Assembly: GCA_025210745.1 (NCBI GenBank)
Contig: JAOARC010000034.1
Span: forward strand, 31,002-95,001
Source: Bacteriovoracaceae bacterium
Lineage (GTDB): Bacteria > Bdellovibrionota > Bacteriovoracia > Bacteriovoracales > Bacteriovoracaceae
Length of the DNA stretch: 64,000 bases
Direction: 5' to 3'
Shown: positions 34,636 to 43,702 of the stretch, piece by piece
Numbering within the stretch: the first letter of the stretch is position 1
Layout: every line of letters starts with the position of its first letter
Notes under the pieces: generated by a model
Told to the model about the DNA's origin: nothing
Database searches by the model: none
What the model saw: only the letters and a program-made list of their open reading frames with translations
Translations under genes and position numbers: made by a program

Positions 34636-35477
34636 GTTCGATATCGATCTTTAATTATGAAGATCCATCCTTATTTTTACGAGATTCTTGGAATAAAAAA
34701 AGAGTTTATAATAAAAACTTTTCTCTTAGGGCATGGGCCAGGCAATTAGGAATGAGTAGTCATGGAACTTTTTATCATATTGTTCAAGGCAAAAGACCTC
34801 TTCCTAAAAAATATGTGAAAGCAATATCAAACAGCCTTGATCTTAGCCCAAAAGAATCAATGTATCTTGAAACATTGATTGATTTTAGCAAAGCTAAAAC
34901 GATAGAACATAAATCTTATTATAGAGAAAGATTACAGGATCTTGCGCCCGGTAGAAAGTTAAATTTTTATGAAATAGAGACATTTCATTTTTTGAAAGAT
35001 CCTTTGAATGGAGCAATCATCGAATTGACTAATCTTAAAGGATTTAAGAATGATCCTTTGTGGATAAAAGATAGACTAACAATTAAAGCTAGCCTTAATG
35101 ATATTCAAAATACGATAAAAAGACTTTTGGATTTAGATTTATTAAAACTAGATAATAAAGGTAATTTAGTTCAATCAAATTCTCTTTTACATACTAAGCA
35201 AGATATTAAGAATGAAGCTCTACAGGAGTATCATAAAAATGTTTTAAACCTTGCTGCTGAACAGATATCCGAACAAGAGGTGAATAAAAGAGAATATAAT
35301 GCAACAGCAATGGGGATAAAAGTTAAGGATATTCCTAGAGCAAAAGAGAGAGTGAGAGAGTTCTTAAGCGACTTTATTAGAGAATTTGAAGCAAATTATG
35401 GTCAAGCAGATGAAATTTTTCAATTAGGAATACAATATTTTGGATTAACGGATAAGTTAAAGGAGAAAATACAGTGA
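34632..35477 (+). CDS. TIGR02147-family putative DNA-binding regulator
   Basis: The N-terminal 75 residues have a helix-turn-helix-like region (FSLRAWARQLGMSSHGTFYH, then KRPLPKKYVKAISN) typical of TIGR02147/DUF4423 proteins; the C-terminal part has RLLDLDLLKLDNKGNLV and the conserved TAMGIKVKDIPRAKERVREF, which fits the family. These proteins are numerous in Bdellovibrio and Fibrobacter and are thought to act as regulators. The gene overlaps the upstream small frame by ATGA and the next gene by GTGA, so it is co-translated with the secreted GGGNGGD proteins it may control. Confidence 0.9.
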   Translation: MSSISIFNYEDPSLFLRDSWNKKRVYNKNFSLRAWARQLGMSSHGTFYHIVQGKRPLPKKYVKAISNSLDLSPKESMYLETLIDFSKAKTIEHKSYYRERLQDLAPGRKLNFYEIETFHFLKDPLNGAIIELTNLKGFKNDPLWIKDRLTIKASLNDIQNTIKRLLDLDLLKLDNKGNLVQSNSLLHTKQDIKNEALQEYHKNVLNLAAEQISEQEVNKREYNATAMGIKVKDIPRAKERVREFLSDFIREFEANYGQADEIFQLGIQYFGLTDKLKEKIQ

Positions 35478-36595
35478 AAAAATTATTATTGTTAATGTCT
35501 TTATTAAGTACACTTGCTTTTGCAGATGCGACAGGAGGTGGAAATGGTGGAGATGCTATAGTATGCGATAATGGAAAAGATATAATATTACTTGATATGT
35601 ATGAAGCTGAAGACAGAGGTTTTGAGATTAATCTTGAGGGGCGTACAATTAGAGAAAATATTAATCTTGTCATAGATAGATTCAAAAAAGTTGATAAAAG
35701 AAATGCAAAATTTGTTGCAAATATAGCTTTAGATATTGTAGCTGATTTAGAGCAGCAAAATGATGTGAATATGAAAAAAGTTCGTTTTGTTAATAGTATT
35801 CTAAGAGAGATTGACGATTCTTTAGAGGTTACATTACCTCGAGGATGTCACTTAGAGCAAATTGCTGTGAATAGAGATGTATATTTTGAGGAAGATAAAC
35901 AGTTTTCTTTTCGATTAGATCTTTGGGAAAAACTATCTCTAAAAAATAAATCAATGCTTGTTATGCATGAAGCAATATATGAATGGTTAAGAAGAAGTAA
36001 TATTAAGATTAAGGATTCTCGTTTTGCAAGATATTTAAATGGTTACTTATCACAGAAATTAGAGACAATTAATTTAATAAAATATATAAAAATTTTAAAG
36101 AGGGCAAAGTCTCATGATATTAATATAAAGTTTACTTTAAATAATATTGATTGCCTATATTATGGTTGCTCAATAAATTTATCTAGCTTTAATGAAGTTA
36201 AAGAAGGCCTGATATATACTAATTATTTTGGTCGAGATCATTTTTTTTATGAAAGAATAAAGATTAATAAAATTTTTGGAAGGTATAGAGTAAACAATAT
36301 TCTTATACAAAAAGATAATAAAGTATTTATTGAGGCTACTTTTATTAGTGACTTGACTCGAATTTCTAAAAAGAAGAGGAAAATGATTATTGGGAATAAT
36401 ATTATCAAATTTGCATCTACTGATTTTTATTGGAAACCTCTAAGCTCTGTTGTGTATAAATCTGAAAATGGAGTTTTGAAGTCTTTATTTGGAGCTAACA
36501 CTATAAAATATGTTATTTTAAATGGCATTAAGTATAAAAATATAAAGGAAGTTTTATTTGATAATATGGGGAATATATCTAAAGTTATATATTAA
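35474..36595 (+). CDS. Exported GGGNGGD-motif protein, copy 1
   Basis: GTG at 35474 overlaps the regulator's stop (GTGA), with GGAGA 7 bp before it. A signal peptide (MKKLLLLMSLLSTLAFA) is followed at once by DATGGGNGGDAIVC, an N-terminal motif I associate with secreted proteins of Bdellovibrio-type bacteria. Then come LLDMYEAED, a helical region and LRLDLWEKLSLKNKSM-like sequence with VMHEAIYEWL, and a strand-rich C-terminus. The His-Glu pair is not a full HExxH. The first 94 bp match the following gene at about 93%, the rest far less. Function unknown; probably surface or secreted. Confidence 0.8.
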   Translation: MKKLLLLMSLLSTLAFADATGGGNGGDAIVCDNGKDIILLDMYEAEDRGFEINLEGRTIRENINLVIDRFKKVDKRNAKFVANIALDIVADLEQQNDVNMKKVRFVNSILREIDDSLEVTLPRGCHLEQIAVNRDVYFEEDKQFSFRLDLWEKLSLKNKSMLVMHEAIYEWLRRSNIKIKDSRFARYLNGYLSQKLETINLIKYIKILKRAKSHDINIKFTLNNIDCLYYGCSINLSSFNEVKEGLIYTNYFGRDHFFYERIKINKIFGRYRVNNILIQKDNKVFIEATFISDLTRISKKKRKMIIGNNIIKFASTDFYWKPLSSVVYKSENGVLKSLFGANTIKYVILNGIKYKNIKEVLFDNMGNISKVIY

Positions 36596-36652
36596 GAAAA
36601 ATTATGAATAAGATTCTTGATATATTCTTGTAATAGTATGGAGAAAAATATA

Positions 36653-37966
36653 ATGAAAAAGTTATTATTGTTAACGACTTTATTCAGTACACTTGCTTTT
36701 GCAGATGCAACAGGAGGTGGAAATGGTGGAGATGCTATAGTATGTGGAAATAATATTTATATGCTTGATTACATAGAGGCTTATGGAGATACAGTCGAAT
36801 ATGAGTATAAGGATGATATTTCTAAGATTGTTGATCAAATGGTTTCAAAATTAGAAAAGAGAGATGAGTTTTTATATATATCAGTTAAGGAAACATCCTC
36901 TCGTTTTTTAAGAGGAATTTATGAGTATGAACAAAGTGGTCAGGTAAGTACATCCACAGTTGAGTTTACTGATAAAGAACTTTTAAATATAATTGATGAA
37001 GGTTTTTATAGCATACCCGAGCATTGTTCTTTAGAGCAATTAATTGTTAGAAGAGATACTGATAGTATCGTAAAAAAAGAGTTTCTAGTAAAAAGGAAAA
37101 TATGGGATAGAATGAGCAATTATCAAAAAGCAGTTGCTGTTATTCATGAAGCTCTATATCTTTATATGTTAGATGCGCAACAGTCGAATTCTTTTTTAGC
37201 AAGATCTTTTAATAAGCTAATGCTAACTGGTGATTTATATCGAATGAACGATATGGAATATATAAAACTTATGGTTGAGTATAATATCATACAACCATTT
37301 GCAAGAAATGGTATTCAAGTTAAAGAAATAGAGATATTTAATTGTCTTAAAAATACAAGAGTTATTAGGACGATTAATGAGAGAGCACTAAAAAGACTAA
37401 AGCAATACTTTAGATCTTATGATAGAATAGAATGTGAGTTTTATGAAAATGGGAATTTAAAAGGTATTAAATCGCGTTATAGTTATAACTCGTCTTTATT
37501 TACAAATAATGAAATAAATTTATCTTATGTAAAGCTAGCTAAAAATATACCAATAAAAATGGTAGCATTTAACAATGATAAAGAAGTGAGTTTGATAAAA
37601 GGTAAGTTTTTAGATGATATACTATCTCAAAATAGTTTTCCAAACTCTATTGCTATTAAAAAAAATCGTCTTTTTAGAAGAATTGAGGCTGAGGGTAACA
37701 CAATATGTGAAGGAGCTTCTAATCGTTGTTGGTCAAATTTTAGAGTTGATAAAGAAAATCTTAATACAAATATTTACAATTTACATGGAAAGTCGATTTT
37801 CTTTGCTTATGTATCTTTAAGAAAAAATAGATATACAGTTCATGGAGTAACAAAACTTCAAAGAAGAGTACTTTCTAAAATGTTTGTAAGAAAGTTAACG
37901 GATAAAAAATCAAAGTATTATGACTTTAGCTTTGATGAAAATCACAATCTTATTTTTGAAAAATAG
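36653..37966 (+). CDS. Exported GGGNGGD-motif protein, copy 2
   Basis: The start at 36653 (MKKLLLLTTLFSTLAFA) is chosen since GGAG lies 9 bp upstream and the signal peptide begins there; the frame opens 12 codons earlier. The mature protein starts DATGGGNGGDAIVC, then LDYIEAYGD, a helical domain with VIHEALYLYML and the corresponding KRKIWDRMSNYQKAVA stretch, and a long beta-rich C-terminus. It is a tandem paralogue of the preceding gene, with the closest match in the leader. Likely exported; function unknown. It ends 3 bp from the convergent sua5 gene. Confidence 0.8.
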   Translation: MKKLLLLTTLFSTLAFADATGGGNGGDAIVCGNNIYMLDYIEAYGDTVEYEYKDDISKIVDQMVSKLEKRDEFLYISVKETSSRFLRGIYEYEQSGQVSTSTVEFTDKELLNIIDEGFYSIPEHCSLEQLIVRRDTDSIVKKEFLVKRKIWDRMSNYQKAVAVIHEALYLYMLDAQQSNSFLARSFNKLMLTGDLYRMNDMEYIKLMVEYNIIQPFARNGIQVKEIEIFNCLKNTRVIRTINERALKRLKQYFRSYDRIECEFYENGNLKGIKSRYSYNSSLFTNNEINLSYVKLAKNIPIKMVAFNNDKEVSLIKGKFLDDILSQNSFPNSIAIKKNRLFRRIEAEGNTICEGASNRCWSNFRVDKENLNTNIYNLHGKSIFFAYVSLRKNRYTVHGVTKLQRRVLSKMFVRKLTDKKSKYYDFSFDENHNLIFEK

Positions 37967-37969
37967 TTT

Positions 37970-38872
37970 TTAGTAATTATCAACCGTCTTAGCTTTTCTA
38001 AGACGGTTTAAAATTCCATCCCATGCCTGATCCGATTTAAATTTCTCTTTTAATATGATCAGGTTTTTACTATTAGATCCATTATCAAGTTCTCGAAGTT
38101 TTGAATAAAGTTCTCTTGCGCATATTGCAGCATTATCAGGAGCTATCCAAGTATTGTATTCACCAAGATTAAGATTATGTTCTTCACTTGCAATAGTTAG
38201 ATCAAGCTTTGGCATATAGTGATGCTCAAGTTGCCCTGGGGCTACAGGACTTTTTTTGTACTCAACTTTGATAGATTGATCTTTAAAGATATTTTCAATC
38301 ATATCCTTGGTAATCATTCCGGGTCTATATATTGAAATAAAACCTTCTTCTACGCCAATAACAGTCGACTCAATCCCAATATCACATGCACCGCCATCTA
38401 AAACAAATACTTCTTTACCAAACTCACTTTCAACGTGAGCTTTTGTTGTAGGAGAAGTTTTTTTAAATTTATTTGCTGAAGGAGCGGCAAGAGGTATTTG
38501 AATTTTATCAATAAGCTCTAATGCAACTTTATGATTTGGCATTCTAACGCCAACATTATCAAGACCAGAAGTTATCATATCATCTATATGTGAGGCTTTT
38601 TTAGCTACAATTGTTAAAGGCCCTGGCCAAAAATGATTTGCAAGAGTTTCTATTGTAGAGTTCCAGTTCTTAAATATACTTTTTGCCATTTCTATATTTG
38701 ATACATGAACAATAAGCGGGTCAAAAAATGGTCTATCTTTAGTACTAAAGATTCTTTTTATGGATTCAGCAGAGTTTATTCTTCCTGCTAGACCATAAAC
38801 AGTCTCTGTTGGCATGCCAACAACTTGATCATTATTTAAATGTTCTATGGCCGTATCAATTTGATTTTGCAT
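37970..38872 (-). CDS. L-threonylcarbamoyladenylate synthase (Sua5/YciO/YrdC/YwlC)
   Basis: YrdC domain at about residues 10-200: VVGMPTETVYGLAGRINSAE, KDRPFFDPLIVHV, the FWPGPLTIVAKK motif, VGVRMPNHKVALEL and AAPSANKFKKTSPTTKAHV, then a short C-terminal Sua5 domain with PVAPGQLEHHYMP. The enzyme makes threonylcarbamoyl-AMP, the first step of t6A37 modification of ANN-decoding tRNAs. The 300-residue length with the C-terminal domain matches Sua5 rather than the shorter TsaC. Its last codons encode an 11-bp perfect inverted repeat. Confidence 0.93.
   Translation of the reverse strand: MQNQIDTAIEHLNNDQVVGMPTETVYGLAGRINSAESIKRIFSTKDRPFFDPLIVHVSNIEMAKSIFKNWNSTIETLANHFWPGPLTIVAKKASHIDDMITSGLDNVGVRMPNHKVALELIDKIQIPLAAPSANKFKKTSPTTKAHVESEFGKEVFVLDGGACDIGIESTVIGVEEGFISIYRPGMITKDMIENIFKDQSIKVEYKKSPVAPGQLEHHYMPKLDLTIASEEHNLNLGEYNTWIAPDNAAICARELYSKLRELDNGSNSKNLIILKEKFKSDQAWDGILNRLRKAKTVDNY
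37982..38008. terminator. Perfect hairpin in the 3' end of sua5, possible terminator for converging transcripts
   Basis: AACCGTCTTAG and its complement CTAAGACGGTT, with a 5-base loop, lie within the last ten codons of sua5 and 16 bp past the stop codon of the converging gene. There is no strong T tract on either side, so a bidirectional termination or stability role is inferred from position and stem strength. Confidence 0.45.
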
Positions 38873-38936
38873 AGTTTCTTTTACCTAAAAATATGGTTTT
38901 TGATAATTAAAAAGTTTACTGTTATACTCGAAAACT

Positions 38937-39191
38937 ATGGAAATTGAAAAATTTAGGGCCTTATTGAATGATCAATATACATGGCCAGATTATTATACCT
39001 TTAAATTTGTTGTGAAAGCTGACAATAGAGCTGTTTTAAATGAAGTTCTTGCAGGGCATAATATTACTGTTAAAGCATCGAAAAATGGTAATTATGTGAG
39101 TATAACGAGCAGGTATCTAGCTAAATCAGCTGATGAAATTGTTGAGATTTATCGAAAAGTTGCTAAGATTGATGGAGTAATGTCTTTATAA
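38937..39191 (+). CDS. DUF493 (YbeD-like) protein
   Basis: An 84-residue protein with the DUF493 ferredoxin-like pattern: FRALLNDQYTWPDYYTFKFV, then KASKNGNYVSITSRYLAKSA and EIYRKVAKIDGVMSL. It matches YbeD in length and motif positions. Family members are small regulatory-like proteins of unknown mechanism. It is divergent from sua5, 64 bp away, and 12 bp before gpsA, so it may be co-transcribed with gpsA. Confidence 0.85.
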   Translation: MEIEKFRALLNDQYTWPDYYTFKFVVKADNRAVLNEVLAGHNITVKASKNGNYVSITSRYLAKSADEIVEIYRKVAKIDGVMSL

Positions 39192-39203
39192 AGGATTAAC
39201 TCG

Positions 39204-40229
39204 ATGAAAAATGTAGCACTTATTATCGGAGCAGGAGCTTTTGGTACATCTATAGCTAGCGTCCTAGCAAATAATTTTGATAAAGTTGTATTGATGGTTA
39301 GATCAAAAGATATCTATGATTCAATCAACTCTCACGAAAATAAAATCTATCTTCCGGGACAAAAGTTAAGTGAAAATATTAGTGCTGTTTTATCTTGGGA
39401 TGAATTTGATGGTAATTTTAAAATAACAGATATAGATCTTGTAGTTAATGGTCTTCCAACAAGTGCAATCAACTCTTATTACAATGAAAATAAAAAAAGA
39501 TTTGTAAGGTTCTTTGAAAATGAGATACCACTAGTTTCTTTATCAAAGGGAATCGATCCTGAAACTCTAGAACTTTCAGATGATTTATTTGATAATCATT
39601 TTTCTGCTTATAAAGATTTTATAACTTTCTTATCTGGACCATCATTTGCAAAAGAAATTGTTGATAAACAAGTAACAACAGTATCTTTAGCTGGAAAAAA
39701 ACCTCAAATATTAATAGAAGTATGTGAAATGCTTGCAACAAATTATTTTAAGGCATTTCCAACTTACGATGTAAAAGGGGTTTTACTTGGAGGGGCTCTA
39801 AAAAATATTCTTGCTATAGCAGGAGGTATTTTAGAAGGACTTGGGTTTAACCATAATACTAGAGCAGCTATGATTACTCGTGGAATTACAGAGATGTTAA
39901 GGTTTGGCTCTGTTTTAAATGCTAGACCTGAGACATTCTATTCATTTGCTGGAATGGGAGATCTTATTTTAACAACAACGAGTAGTCTTTCTAGAAATAA
40001 AACATTTGGTTTAGAAATAGCAAAAGGAAGATCACCTAAGGAGATTATTGAAAGTCAAAGGTCCGTTGTTGAAGGGTATAAAACAACTAGAGCTGCATAT
40101 AAACTAGCAAAAGATTATAATATTAGAGCTCCACTATTTACTGGTATCTATGAGATTTTATATAATGATGTTAAGCCACAAGATGTACTTGATTCATTAA
40201 TGTCTCAGCCTATATCTTCAATCGTTTAA
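39204..40229 (+). CDS. gpsA: Glycerol-3-phosphate dehydrogenase [NAD(P)+]
   Basis: The nucleotide-binding IIGAGAFGTSIASVLANNFD loop, a VVNGLPTSAI strand, LVSLSKGIDPET, LSGPSFAKEIVD and the substrate/catalytic region VLLGGALKNILAIAGGILEG with the RAAMITRGITEM motif. GpsA reduces dihydroxyacetone phosphate to sn-glycerol 3-phosphate for phospholipid synthesis. 341 residues match the family. Its stop codon shares TTAA with the convergent DsbD-like gene. Confidence 0.95.
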   Translation: MKNVALIIGAGAFGTSIASVLANNFDKVVLMVRSKDIYDSINSHENKIYLPGQKLSENISAVLSWDEFDGNFKITDIDLVVNGLPTSAINSYYNENKKRFVRFFENEIPLVSLSKGIDPETLELSDDLFDNHFSAYKDFITFLSGPSFAKEIVDKQVTTVSLAGKKPQILIEVCEMLATNYFKAFPTYDVKGVLLGGALKNILAIAGGILEGLGFNHNTRAAMITRGITEMLRFGSVLNARPETFYSFAGMGDLILTTTSSLSRNKTFGLEIAKGRSPKEIIESQRSVVEGYKTTRAAYKLAKDYNIRAPLFTGIYEILYNDVKPQDVLDSLMSQPISSIV

Positions 40230-42358
40230 TTTAAATTTTTCTTAATTTTAGATACAGATATTGTTTCACCTAAGTGGATAACTTTACCACCAGGTGTTTG
40301 TAAAAAATAAGCTGGTACTCCAACCACATCATATGATCTTAAAAACTTAGTGATATCTTCATCTCTTTTAGTCCAGTCTGCAATATAAAGATCTATTTGT
40401 TCTTTATCAACAAGCTCTTTAAAGGTACTTGAGTCAAAAACAATTTTCTTATTTACTTTACATGTAAGGCACCATTTAGCGGTAAAATCAATAAAAGCCC
40501 AATTCCCATTAGAGATACTGTCAGATCTTTTTTTCCAGTTTTTCCAATTAAGATCAGACGAGCTTTTAACTTCAGCTACTTCAGACTCATCAAAAACAGA
40601 TACAGAGCTTGCATAGAACATAAGTGCAAATGGCAGAATAAAGAAAATAATATTTATAATCTTATTCTTTGTGATTTTAGCTCTAATAAAGAATGCAAAG
40701 AATATAAGAGTAAAATATGTATAGATGTATAACCCAGCAATAGAGCTATCGATGATTGAAAATAGAACATCTAATAGCCAAACAAATGTAAGCAGCATTG
40801 TTAGGCCTAGAAAGTACTTAAACTTTATCATCCAGTTACCAGGCTTTGGTAAAAATGAAACCGTTTTAGGAAAGAACCCTGTTATTAAAAATGGTGCACA
40901 TAAACCAAGAGCTATACTAGAAAAAATAATAAAAATATTTATATCTGAAGTTGTAAAAGCAAATGTTAAAGCTACACCTAAAAATGGAGCGCTACATGGA
41001 GTTGAAAGAATAGTTGCTAAGACTCCAGAAAAGAAGTCACCGGCATAACTATCTTTAATCTCTTTATTACCTAGTGATTTTCCACCTGGTGTTACAAATT
41101 CAAATAGACCAAAAAGATTTAAAGTCATAATGAAAAGAACTGTTAGCATTATGAATAGGAAAATAGGGGATTGAAGCTGAAAGCCCCATCCAATACTAGA
41201 TCCACTTTTTTTGATTCCTAGTATTACCAAACCGAGTGCAATAAATGTACTCCATACTCCAAAAGAATAAAATAAGTTATGCTTTAAGATCTTTGAGTTT
41301 GATTCATTTGAATGTGAAATAAGTCCAAATAGTTTTAGAGAAATTACTGGAAGAACACAAGGCATTAGGTTTAGTATAAGACCACCTAAAAAAGCAAAGA
41401 CAATAAAGTATAAAAGAGATTCACTTTGTTTTGATTCTTTAGTCTCTGTTTTATCTGAGCTTAGTTCATTAAAGAAATTCTCATAAGCCTCATGCCCAGA
41501 CATAATAAGATATTTTGTATTTAGCTTAACAATATCATTTGAATTAGTATTCATATTTTGAAAAATGAATTTTAAGTTTAGTTCTTTTTCAAAGTTTCCA
41601 TCCTTAGGAAGATTCCAAACGGGCTCTTCAAATTCACCATCCCATCCAATGAGCATAAGACCATAAAGAGTCTGAGATGACTTATCATAAGCTATTTTTT
41701 CATGTTTAAAGTCTAGAGGAACAGCCTGAAAAGGAGTTAATAAGTTTTGCTTCTTATTAAAACTATTAAAAGATACTCCACTTAATTCATAATGAAGAGC
41801 AAGTGTATTTTCTTTATTTGTTTTAACAAGGTTTATTTGAAGATTTGATGGTGTTTCAATTGTCTTTGGTAGTTTTGTAAATGCTTTTGTAATTTGAGGA
41901 AGATCTTTTTTATTGGGCCATAAAGATGTATCAATATTTAATGAACCTTCACCAGGAATACAGATATCCTTACAGACTAACCAATGTGCTTTTACAACTA
42001 ATGTTTTATCAAGTAGCAGTTCATAATTATTTTTAGAAATCTCAAAGAAAAAATAATTTTTACCAGAGTATCCATAAGCTAAGATATTTCCTTGTTCAAT
42101 ATACTTTTTAGGTGTTGGCCATTCAAGCTCTTGTAGTTTGATTTCTTTTTCTTCCAATGAAAAATTGAACTTAGGTGCAAGACCCGCATCTCCTGGATTT
42201 TTCCAATATGTGTGCCAGTCCTTTTCATTTTCTAGGGAGATAACAAGATACTTTTTTCCGTCTAAGTGTAAAAAGTTATGGTCCATTTTTACATATTTTG
42301 GAGCACTTAGTGCACTTAAGCTAAACGTTACAATTAGATACAAAAGAGTCTTTAACAT
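40226..42358 (-). CDS. DsbD/ScsB-type thiol:disulfide interchange protein
   Basis: Three parts in order: a periplasmic N-terminal domain (WHTYWKNPGDAGLAPKFNF and CKDICIPGE with a CxxxC pair); an eight-helix membrane domain with the two electron-transfer Cys in LMPCVLPVISLK and STPCSAPFLG; and a C-terminal thioredoxin domain with FIDFTAKWCLTCKVNK (CxxC). The protein carries electrons from cytoplasmic thioredoxin to periplasmic disulfide reductases. The WxxYWxxPGDAG start is like ScsB/DsbD. 710 residues fit. It ends convergently with gpsA and is divergent from the BtuF-like gene. Confidence 0.92.
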   Translation of the reverse strand: MLKTLLYLIVTFSLSALSAPKYVKMDHNFLHLDGKKYLVISLENEKDWHTYWKNPGDAGLAPKFNFSLEEKEIKLQELEWPTPKKYIEQGNILAYGYSGKNYFFFEISKNNYELLLDKTLVVKAHWLVCKDICIPGEGSLNIDTSLWPNKKDLPQITKAFTKLPKTIETPSNLQINLVKTNKENTLALHYELSGVSFNSFNKKQNLLTPFQAVPLDFKHEKIAYDKSSQTLYGLMLIGWDGEFEEPVWNLPKDGNFEKELNLKFIFQNMNTNSNDIVKLNTKYLIMSGHEAYENFFNELSSDKTETKESKQSESLLYFIVFAFLGGLILNLMPCVLPVISLKLFGLISHSNESNSKILKHNLFYSFGVWSTFIALGLVILGIKKSGSSIGWGFQLQSPIFLFIMLTVLFIMTLNLFGLFEFVTPGGKSLGNKEIKDSYAGDFFSGVLATILSTPCSAPFLGVALTFAFTTSDINIFIIFSSIALGLCAPFLITGFFPKTVSFLPKPGNWMIKFKYFLGLTMLLTFVWLLDVLFSIIDSSIAGLYIYTYFTLIFFAFFIRAKITKNKIINIIFFILPFALMFYASSVSVFDESEVAEVKSSSDLNWKNWKKRSDSISNGNWAFIDFTAKWCLTCKVNKKIVFDSSTFKELVDKEQIDLYIADWTKRDEDITKFLRSYDVVGVPAYFLQTPGGKVIHLGETISVSKIKKNLN

Positions 42359-42386
42359 ATATGGCCTTTTTTAGTACAATTATTAT

Positions 42387-43166
42387 GTGAAAATTATATG
42401 TCTTACAGAAGAATCTGTCGAAATACTTTATTTACTTAAAAGAGAAAAATTCATTGAAGGGGTTTCTGCCTTTGTTAAGCGTCCAGCTGCAGCAATGAAA
42501 TTACCTAAAGTATCATATTTCACAAGCTCAAACTTGGATAAAATTGTATCATATAGTCCAGATATGGTTCTAGGCTTTTCTGATATTCAAAAAGATATTG
42601 CAAAAGATCTAATTGAAAGAGGACAAGATGTTTGGATTGCAAATCATAGAAGTATTGATGGTATTTTAAAGTATATAAAAAAACTCGGCTTTCTCGTGGA
42701 TGCTAAAGAAGAAACTTTAAATCTTTTAGAAGAGCTAAAAGATAAGATCGATAAAGCTAAAATTGTTGCAAGTGATTTATCTTATAAGCCAAAAGTCTAT
42801 TTTGAAGAATGGGATGATCCTATGATTGGAAATATACAATGGGTTAGTGAGCTAATTGAGCTTTGTGGTGGGATTGATATTAATAAAGAGAAGTCTCGAG
42901 GGATTTTAGCTAAAGAAAGATTTTTAACAAGTGAAGAAATAATAAGAAAGAATCCAGATATAATATTTGGATGTCATTGTGGAAAAAAAGTTAAAGTAGA
43001 AAAAATAAAACAAAGGCCTGGTTGGGAAAATATCAATGCCATAAAAAATGGACAAGTCTTTGAACTAGAGCCTGAAATTTTTTTACAACCAGGTCCAGCA
43101 CCTTTAGTAGATGGAATAATAATTTTACAGGAGTATTTTAAATCATGGCAAAAGTATTCAGTTTAG
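42387..43166 (+). CDS. BtuF-like periplasmic-binding-protein fold (PF01497), no signal peptide
   Basis: GTG at 42387 starts MKIICLTEESVEILYLL directly in the first strand of the fold, so there is no signal peptide. VSYFTSSNLDKIVSYSPDMV and the later MIGNIQWVSELIELCGGI with RPGWENINAIKNGQVFEL are typical of the PF01497 vitamin B12/iron-siderophore binding family. A cytoplasmic location is predicted, unlike BtuF/FhuD. No transporter gene is adjacent. It overlaps the next gene by 22 bp, suggesting coupled expression. Ligand unknown. Confidence 0.78.
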   Translation: MKIICLTEESVEILYLLKREKFIEGVSAFVKRPAAAMKLPKVSYFTSSNLDKIVSYSPDMVLGFSDIQKDIAKDLIERGQDVWIANHRSIDGILKYIKKLGFLVDAKEETLNLLEELKDKIDKAKIVASDLSYKPKVYFEEWDDPMIGNIQWVSELIELCGGIDINKEKSRGILAKERFLTSEEIIRKNPDIIFGCHCGKKVKVEKIKQRPGWENINAIKNGQVFELEPEIFLQPGPAPLVDGIIILQEYFKSWQKYSV

Positions 43167-43702
43167 TTTTTATTTTAAGTTCAGTAAGTCTTTATGCTCA
43201 AGCTCAAAGTAGAGAAGAGTTTATAAAGAAATTTATGGAGCAACGACAAAAGATTATGAAACAAATGATGGATTCATTTAACGATGATAGTTTTTTTAGT
43301 GATGATGCATTTTTTGATGACGATCTTATTAACCAATTTAATTCTCAGTTTAAAATAGGACATGGATTTGGATCAAATGTAATAGTTAATCAAAAGCATT
43401 TAGTTGATGGAAGTATTGAAGTAAAAATAACGCCAAAAAGTAAGGATATAAAATTAGATATTGAAACAACTGATGATGCAATTATTGTAAAATCTAAAAC
43501 AATGATTAAAGAAGAAAATAATCAAAATGGGCAAAAGAGTTTTTCTAGTTCTTCATCAGTATCGAGTCAATCCATTGGTATTCCTTATGGCTATAAAGCT
43601 TCAGCTCCTAAAGCAAAGGGAGATTCTGTTATTTATCTATTGAGTAAAAGAAAGCCAGGGAAAAAACCAGTGAAGATGAAAAAAGGTGATAAGACAATTT
43701 AA
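43145..43702 (+). CDS. Exported small-heat-shock (alpha-crystallin)-like protein
   Basis: A signal peptide (MAKVFSLVFILSSVSLYAQA) is followed by acidic, Met/Phe-rich residues (KQMMDSFNDDSFFSDDAFF) and then a sheet region with VKITPKSKDIKLDIETTDDA, IIVKSKTMIKEE and SVIYLLSKRKPGKK. This spacing resembles the alpha-crystallin domain of Hsp20 proteins (strand, S-rich loop, terminal L-x-K strand). Hsp20 proteins are usually cytoplasmic, so an exported one would be a periplasmic holdase; this is inferred. The start overlaps the BtuF-like gene by 22 bp, and it ends convergently with rsgA (TTAA). Confidence 0.7.
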   Translation: MAKVFSLVFILSSVSLYAQAQSREEFIKKFMEQRQKIMKQMMDSFNDDSFFSDDAFFDDDLINQFNSQFKIGHGFGSNVIVNQKHLVDGSIEVKITPKSKDIKLDIETTDDAIIVKSKTMIKEENNQNGQKSFSSSSSVSSQSIGIPYGYKASAPKAKGDSVIYLLSKRKPGKKPVKMKKGDKTI

